A stretch of 35,624 nt of DNA from Candidatus Poribacteria bacterium (GTDB lineage: Bacteria > Poribacteria > WGA-4E > WGA-3G), in contig JAJDWA010000073.1 of assembly GCA_022825825.1 (NCBI GenBank), forward strand, positions 1 to 35,624. Reading direction: 5' to 3'. The stretch's first letter is position 1. Each line of letters opens with the position of its first letter. A program made the position numbers and the translations under genes. This document shows, piece by piece, positions 32,582 through 35,624 of the stretch. The notes below the pieces were generated by a model that saw only the letters and a program-made list of their open reading frames with translations, was not told the DNA's origin and searched no databases.

Positions 32582-33769
32582 TTAATCAGCAGCAGGAGCG
32601 AAGGTTTCAGGATTATCTGCAGCTGCATCGTAATCGTCAATCAGTTTTGTGATACTCGGATTTTTGCCGCAAAGTGGGCAATTTTCATCTCGCGGAACTT
32701 TCATTTCGCGATAGGTCATACTGAGTGCATCATAGAGGACAAGCCTACCGATGAGCGGTTCACCGATGCCGATAATATACTTAATCGCTTCCGTTGCCAT
32801 CATCACACCAATAACGCCTGGGAGCACGCCCAGGACACCAGCCTCACTTCAGCTCGGCACCATGCCCGGCGGGGGCGGTGTAGGATACATGCATCGGTAG
32901 CACGGGCCCTCATTCGGTTTAAAGAGGGTAACCTGTCCTTCAAACTGGAAAATACTGCCGTGGACGATCGGTTTATTCATAAACACCGCAGCATCATTGA
33001 CAAGGTAACGGGTAGCGAAGTTATCACACCCATCTACAATCAGGTCATACTCCGAGAAAATCTCTTCAACATTGTCTGCGGTAAGACGGAGATTATACGG
33101 TGTAATTTCAACATCCGGATTAAGAGACTTAATGGTTGTTGTCGCGGACTGAACTTTCGGTGTGCCAACTGCCTCTGTGCGGTGCAGGATCTGACGTTGT
33201 AAGTTGCTTAACTCCACAACGTCAGAGTCTATTATGCCCATGTGTCCAACGCCAGCAGCACCCAGATAAACGCCAGCAGGCGAACCTAATCCTCCTGCCC
33301 CGACAAGTAAAACCTTCGCATCAAGCAGCTTCGCTTGTCCGCGTTCACCAACCTCAGTTAGCATAAAATGCCGGCTATAACGGTCGAGTTGCTCATGCGA
33401 CATCTCTTTATCTTGTGCAGTTGGAAAACCAGCGGCACTCCAATCCCGGTATCCGCCTGCCATGGACACGGTATCTGTATACCCCATCTCACGGAGCGAT
33501 TTTGCAGCGAGAAGGGAACGTAGCCCAGCAGCACAATAAATCACAACCTTTTGGTCACGGTCGGGAATATAATCTTCAACAGAAAATTCCAGCATTCCAC
33601 GTGTAACATGCACAGCATCGGGAATATAACCAGCGCGATATTCATCTTCATCGCGAACATCCAGAAGTACAAAATCGCCGCCATTTTCCTGCCCCGCTTT
33701 CACATCAGCAACGGTTACTTCCGGGATTTCTGTTTTTGCCTCCTCTACAATTTGTCTGTAGGATTTCAT
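32582..33769 (-). CDS. moeB: Rhodanese-ThiF/MoeB E1-like enzyme with in-frame UGA (candidate selenoprotein)
   Basis: A 395-residue protein if TGA 32851-32849 is read as Sec307. It has an N-terminal rhodanese domain (about 15-112, active Cys79 in YCAAGLRS), then a ThiF/MoeB adenylyltransferase (about 120-370) with VLLVGAGGLGSP, DSDVVELSNLQRQ and zinc pairs Cys290/293 and Cys364/367. MoeB and ThiF adenylate the C terminus of a small carrier (MoaD, ThiS) for sulfur loading. Here the conserved Cys of PSCxEAGVLG, which in E. coli ThiF links to the carrier, is UGA. After it SEAGVLGVLPGVIG...CPLCG continues unbroken. ATG 33769 has GGAG nine bases ahead; an upstream ATG at 33820 does not. Rhodanese-first order is the reverse of MOCS3/Uba4. 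Nonsense mutation or sequencing error are the alternatives. Confidence 0.85.
32817..32851 (-). promoter_or_regulatory. Candidate bacterial SECIS of the MoeB-like gene
   Basis: Counting the UGA as nt 1-3, CCUGGG (18-23) pairs perfectly with CCCAGG (30-35) around the loop CGUGCU. A G is the second loop base, and the loop lies 20 nt after the UGA. This meets the loose rule for bacterial SECIS elements (short stem, G among the first two loop bases, loop 16-37 nt away). It was folded by hand. The stem also encodes well-conserved residues, so it could be partly coincidental. Confidence 0.55.
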
Positions 33770-33923
33770 ATTTTGTTCTCCAAGTTTTAAGTTTCTGTTT
33801 TCCAAAGGCCGGTTATCCACAAAATGAAAAAAGATAATCAGTCTACTATTATGGTAATTAGTATTTTTCTATCTACACAAATGCGTGTTCAAAATGTCAT
33901 GAATCATTTTAAATTATGAGAAG

Positions 33924-33952
33924 ATTATATCATAATACCGTGCTATTGTCAA
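33924..33952 (-). promoter_or_regulatory. Perfect sigma-70 promoter of the UGA-gene unit
   Basis: On the minus strand TTGACA (33952-33947), exactly 17 bases and TATAAT (33929-33924): all twelve consensus bases. The start is near 33917, leaving a leader of about 150 bases before the ATG at 33769, long enough for regulation. Confidence 0.78.
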
Positions 33953-33967
33953 CCTGCTTAGAACTTC

Positions 33968-34043
33968 GTCCATCAGATGTAGCGTGCAAAGTCACGTTAC
34001 ATCTGATATAATCTACTTTTATTTTGACAATTGAATGCCTCTG
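33968..34043. repeat. 76-bp dispersed repeat with hairpin, copy 2
   Basis: 70 of 76 bases are identical to 5482-5557. The 13-bp stem (33974-33986 with 33993-34005) keeps pairing with one G-T. It lies between two divergent promoters. Confidence 0.75.
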
Positions 34044-34062
34044 CCCTCAAAACGAAAACTAA

Positions 34063-34092
34063 TTGAAATTATTCATAAGAATAATGTATAAT
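34063..34092 (+). promoter_or_regulatory. Promoter of the PhyH-family gene
   Basis: TTGAAA (34063-34068), an 18-base spacer and a perfect TATAAT (34087-34092). The ATG is at 34121, with AAGGAGGG well placed between them. Confidence 0.6.
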
Positions 34093-34120
34093 TATGTTAT
34101 AACATCAAGGAGGGATAGGA

Positions 34121-34981
34121 ATGCTCACACAGGAACAACTTGATTTTTATGATAAAAAAGGTTATATCGGCGTTGAAACAGTGCTAACCGACGAGGAGGT
34201 CGCAGCACTACGCCGTGTTACTGATGAATTTGTTGAAAAATCCAGAGAAGTCACAGAACATAACGACATTTTTGATTTAGAGCCAGGACACTCCAATGCA
34301 AACCCGCGTGTACGCCGTATCAAAAGCCCATGCCTATATCACACTGTCTATGACCAAACCTTGCGCCACCCTAATATTCTTGGCATCGTATCCCAACTTA
34401 TCGGTTCAGGGCTCCGGTATAATGGGCACAAACTCAATATGAAATATCCCGAATTTGGTAGTCCGGTTGAATGGCATCAGGATTGGGCGTTTTACCCGCA
34501 CACCAATGACGATCTGCTTGCAGTTGGTGTTGTCATTGATGATATGACTGTTGAGAACGGGGCATTGATGATACTCCCCGGTTCACACAAGGGACCAACC
34601 CTGGATCACCACCAAAACGGTGCTTTTGTCGGCGCGGTGACCGACCCCGATTTTACGCCAGAAGGTGCTGTGCCTATTGAATTGAAAGCAGGGGGAATTA
34701 CGATCCACCATGTTCGTGCGTTACACGGATCTGCACCGAACACCTCTGATAAACCTCGTCGCTTGTTACTTTTCCAGTATTGTGCTGTAGATGCATGGCC
34801 TCTAAAGGGCATTCCAGATTGGGAGACATTCAACGACTTCATTATTCAAGGTGAACCCACTAACCAACCACGTATCGTCCCTACACCTGTTCGTATGCCC
34901 GAACCCTATTCTGAAAAGAAAGGTTCAATCTATGAAGTCCAGTCTTTGCTCGAAAACCCAATGTATGAAAGCAAGCGATAG
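34121..34981 (+). CDS. Phytanoyl-CoA dioxygenase (PhyH) family protein
   Basis: A 286-residue Fe(II)/2-oxoglutarate oxygenase. The iron facial triad is His119-x-Asp121 (EWHQDWAF) and His202 (VRALHGSAPN), with Arg213 (KPRR), eleven residues after that His, as the 2-oxoglutarate anchor. ENGALMILPGSHKG is the family strand motif. Members hydroxylate diverse small molecules, and the substrate is not predictable. Such genes are greatly expanded in Poribacteria as I recall. It has its own consensus-like promoter and a good ribosome site, and is transcribed away from the UGA-gene unit. Confidence 0.9.
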   Translation: MLTQEQLDFYDKKGYIGVETVLTDEEVAALRRVTDEFVEKSREVTEHNDIFDLEPGHSNANPRVRRIKSPCLYHTVYDQTLRHPNILGIVSQLIGSGLRYNGHKLNMKYPEFGSPVEWHQDWAFYPHTNDDLLAVGVVIDDMTVENGALMILPGSHKGPTLDHHQNGAFVGAVTDPDFTPEGAVPIELKAGGITIHHVRALHGSAPNTSDKPRRLLLFQYCAVDAWPLKGIPDWETFNDFIIQGEPTNQPRIVPTPVRMPEPYSEKKGSIYEVQSLLENPMYESKR

Positions 34982-35028
34982 ATAGATTGAGGTTTCCCAA
35001 AACCCTTAAAATTTGTCAAATGCTATAC

Positions 35029-35053
35029 GCCAAATACGCGTATGGTGTTTGGC
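35029..35053 (+). terminator. Possible terminator after the PhyH-family gene
   Basis: gccaaatac and gtgtttggc pair over 9 bases with one T-G around gcgtatg, followed by attgattttt. It lies 48 bases past the stop. Confidence 0.4.
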
Positions 35054-35334
35054 ATTGATTTTTAACGCAATTCATACTTACATATTAACTCCCACCTAAA
35101 CAACTCTATTTTCTTATGTTGACACTCCTTGGGTACACTGTATCCTACTCATCTTTGTGTCAATTTGAAATACTTGTTGCACAAATTTTATTTAAGTGTT
35201 AAAATAAACTAAACTTTATCTCTGTTTTAACGTTAAAATAACGTAAGTTTGACAATTAGATTGAGTATAGATGTCCGTTGGGTAGAGCGCAGCGAAATCC
35301 TTATACGTCAATTTAGCGGTCCACATCCCTGGTA

Positions 35335-35355
35335 GGCGCGTTTTCTAAACGCGCC
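35335..35355. repeat. GC-rich palindrome of the dispersed core type
   Basis: ggcgcgttt and aaacgcgcc form a perfect 9-bp stem around tct and are preceded by ggta. This matches the core palindromes in the MITE-like elements, without the 30-base ends. Confidence 0.65.
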
Positions 35356-35436
35356 GTTAGGTTCTTTTCAGCAGAGGCACAGGCGCGTTTAGATGAAGTT
35401 TAAATAAATATTTCGGTAATTTCATAATTATATCCA

Positions 35437-35461
35437 GTGCGGTTAGGAAACCGCACCTACC
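35437..35461. repeat. GCGGTT-AGGA-AACCGC palindrome
   Basis: gtgcggtt and aaccgcac form a perfect 8-bp stem around agga and are followed by ctacc, the standard core of the dispersed repeat family. Confidence 0.7.
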
Positions 35462-35497
35462 GGGCCTGGGAAAAATAAATATTACCGAATTAATAAA

Positions 35498-35624
35498 CTG
35501 ATATTTCTCATAATGGTCTCGAACTAATAATAATCAACAAAAACAAGGTATAACACCATGAAAATGCGTTTTTGCTGCGCAGATTTTTCTTGACTTTTAG
35601 TGCATGAGAAGCCATCCTAATAAA
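35498..35624. repeat. Right arm of 127-bp terminal inverted repeat
   Basis: Exact reverse complement of 14-140. The window ends inside it. A tiny frame (ATG 35559, 11 codons) is present but has no support as a gene. Confidence 0.9.

Larger units (their letters stand above)
33770..34120. other. Divergent intergenic region with two strong promoters and a hairpin repeat
   Basis: It contains the consensus minus promoter of the UGA-gene unit (33924-33952), the second 76-bp hairpin repeat (33968-34043) and the plus promoter of the dioxygenase gene (34063-34092). There is no ORF worth calling. Confidence 0.65.
34982..35497. other. Intergenic repeat-rich region, no gene
   Basis: This stretch, which ends at the right repeat arm, has no credible ORF. 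It contains a 9-bp hairpin (35029-35053), a perfect palindrome ttttaacgttaaaa (35225-35238) and two GCGGTT-type palindromes (35335-35355, 35437-35456). These flank an A/T-rich motif resembling ttcggtaat in both orientations (near 35412 and 35484). Confidence 0.7.

Noticed and set aside
32582..33820. In-frame TGA explained by a reassigned genetic code (UGA as Trp or Gly)
   Set aside because: TGA ends several clearly complete genes here, among them the acyltransferase (1500), the cupin (7874), lspA (14306), fmt (16233) and rsmE (18686). UGA is therefore a normal stop in this genome.
1..35624. tRNA, rRNA or CRISPR array
   Set aside because: I saw no cloverleaf with a GTTCRANNC arm, no rRNA-like segment and no regularly spaced direct repeats. 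The repeats present are inverted and dispersed.
14..35624. Whole window as one transposon or linear replicon with terminal repeats
   Set aside because: The window carries many core housekeeping genes, and the 13 bases beyond the left arm show that the repeat is not the exact end. A contig break in a repeat is simpler.

Overview
The window looks like one contig from an AT-leaning, Gram-negative-type bacterium. It has an LpxL-type acyltransferase, Tat, lspA and several lipoproteins. The gene set is what I associate with Candidatus Poribacteria or a related marine or sponge lineage: a phytanoyl-CoA-dioxygenase-family enzyme, a sugar isomerase/epimerase, a multi-pass DUF6785-like membrane protein, lipoproteins beginning GCEK, an Rpn-type nuclease, and many GCGGTT-AGGA-AACCGC palindromes between genes. 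That assignment is an inference. TGA, TAA and TAG are all used as stops, and GTG and TTG starts are common. Layout: 1-5.3 kb holds a lipid A-type acyltransferase, an S41 processing protease and a large membrane protein. 5.3-7.5 kb holds an ISAs1 transposase relic, tatA, tatC and a zinc-ribbon coiled-coil protein. 7.5-14.3 kb is a ylm/ileS-type cluster: cupin, pgeF, small membrane protein, yggS, proC, yggT, an IleRS-like protein and lspA. 14.4-21.2 kb holds a secreted hypothetical, fmt, a PASTA protein, rpe, rsmE, mtaB and an endonuclease/exonuclease/phosphatase-fold lipoprotein. 21.3-24.7 kb holds two orphan ABC solute-binding lipoproteins and a four-helix membrane protein. 24.7-30.6 kb (minus strand) holds a TolB-propeller/M28 peptidase/PDZ protein, a sugar isomerase-like protein and a redoxin/cytochrome c/monooxygenase-like protein. 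30.7-31.2 kb is a broken ileS 3' end split by a MITE. 31.2-33.8 kb (minus strand) is an Rpn nuclease behind two genes with in-frame UGA. 34.1-35.0 kb is a phytanoyl-CoA dioxygenase-family gene. The strongest finding is the minus-strand unit at 32274-33952. A rhodanese-ThiF/MoeB fusion has an in-frame UGA exactly where the family has its conserved Cys (PS-C-x-EAGVLG), and the frame continues intact to the end. The next gene, an 80-residue CxxC protein, also has an in-frame UGA. Each UGA is followed at about 20-25 nt by a hairpin with G in its apical loop, as expected for a bacterial SECIS. The unit sits behind a perfect TTGACA-17-TATAAT promoter. I read these as two adjacent selenoprotein genes, possibly a selenium-dependent sulfur-transfer module. 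A second notable result is an 861-residue IleRS homologue in the syntenic ileS-lspA position. It keeps the zinc cysteines and overall architecture but has lost both HIGH and KMSKS. A relic of a normal ileS 3' end lies 17 kb away. A third is a family of MITE-like elements with 30-bp inverted ends (TATRGT...ACACT), four complete copies and one half copy, two of which bracket one solute-binding gene. A fourth is a redoxin/cytochrome/copper-monooxygenase-like protein whose expected copper ligands all appear replaced. The two ends of the window are a perfect 127-bp inverted repeat, most likely where assembly stopped in a dispersed repeat.
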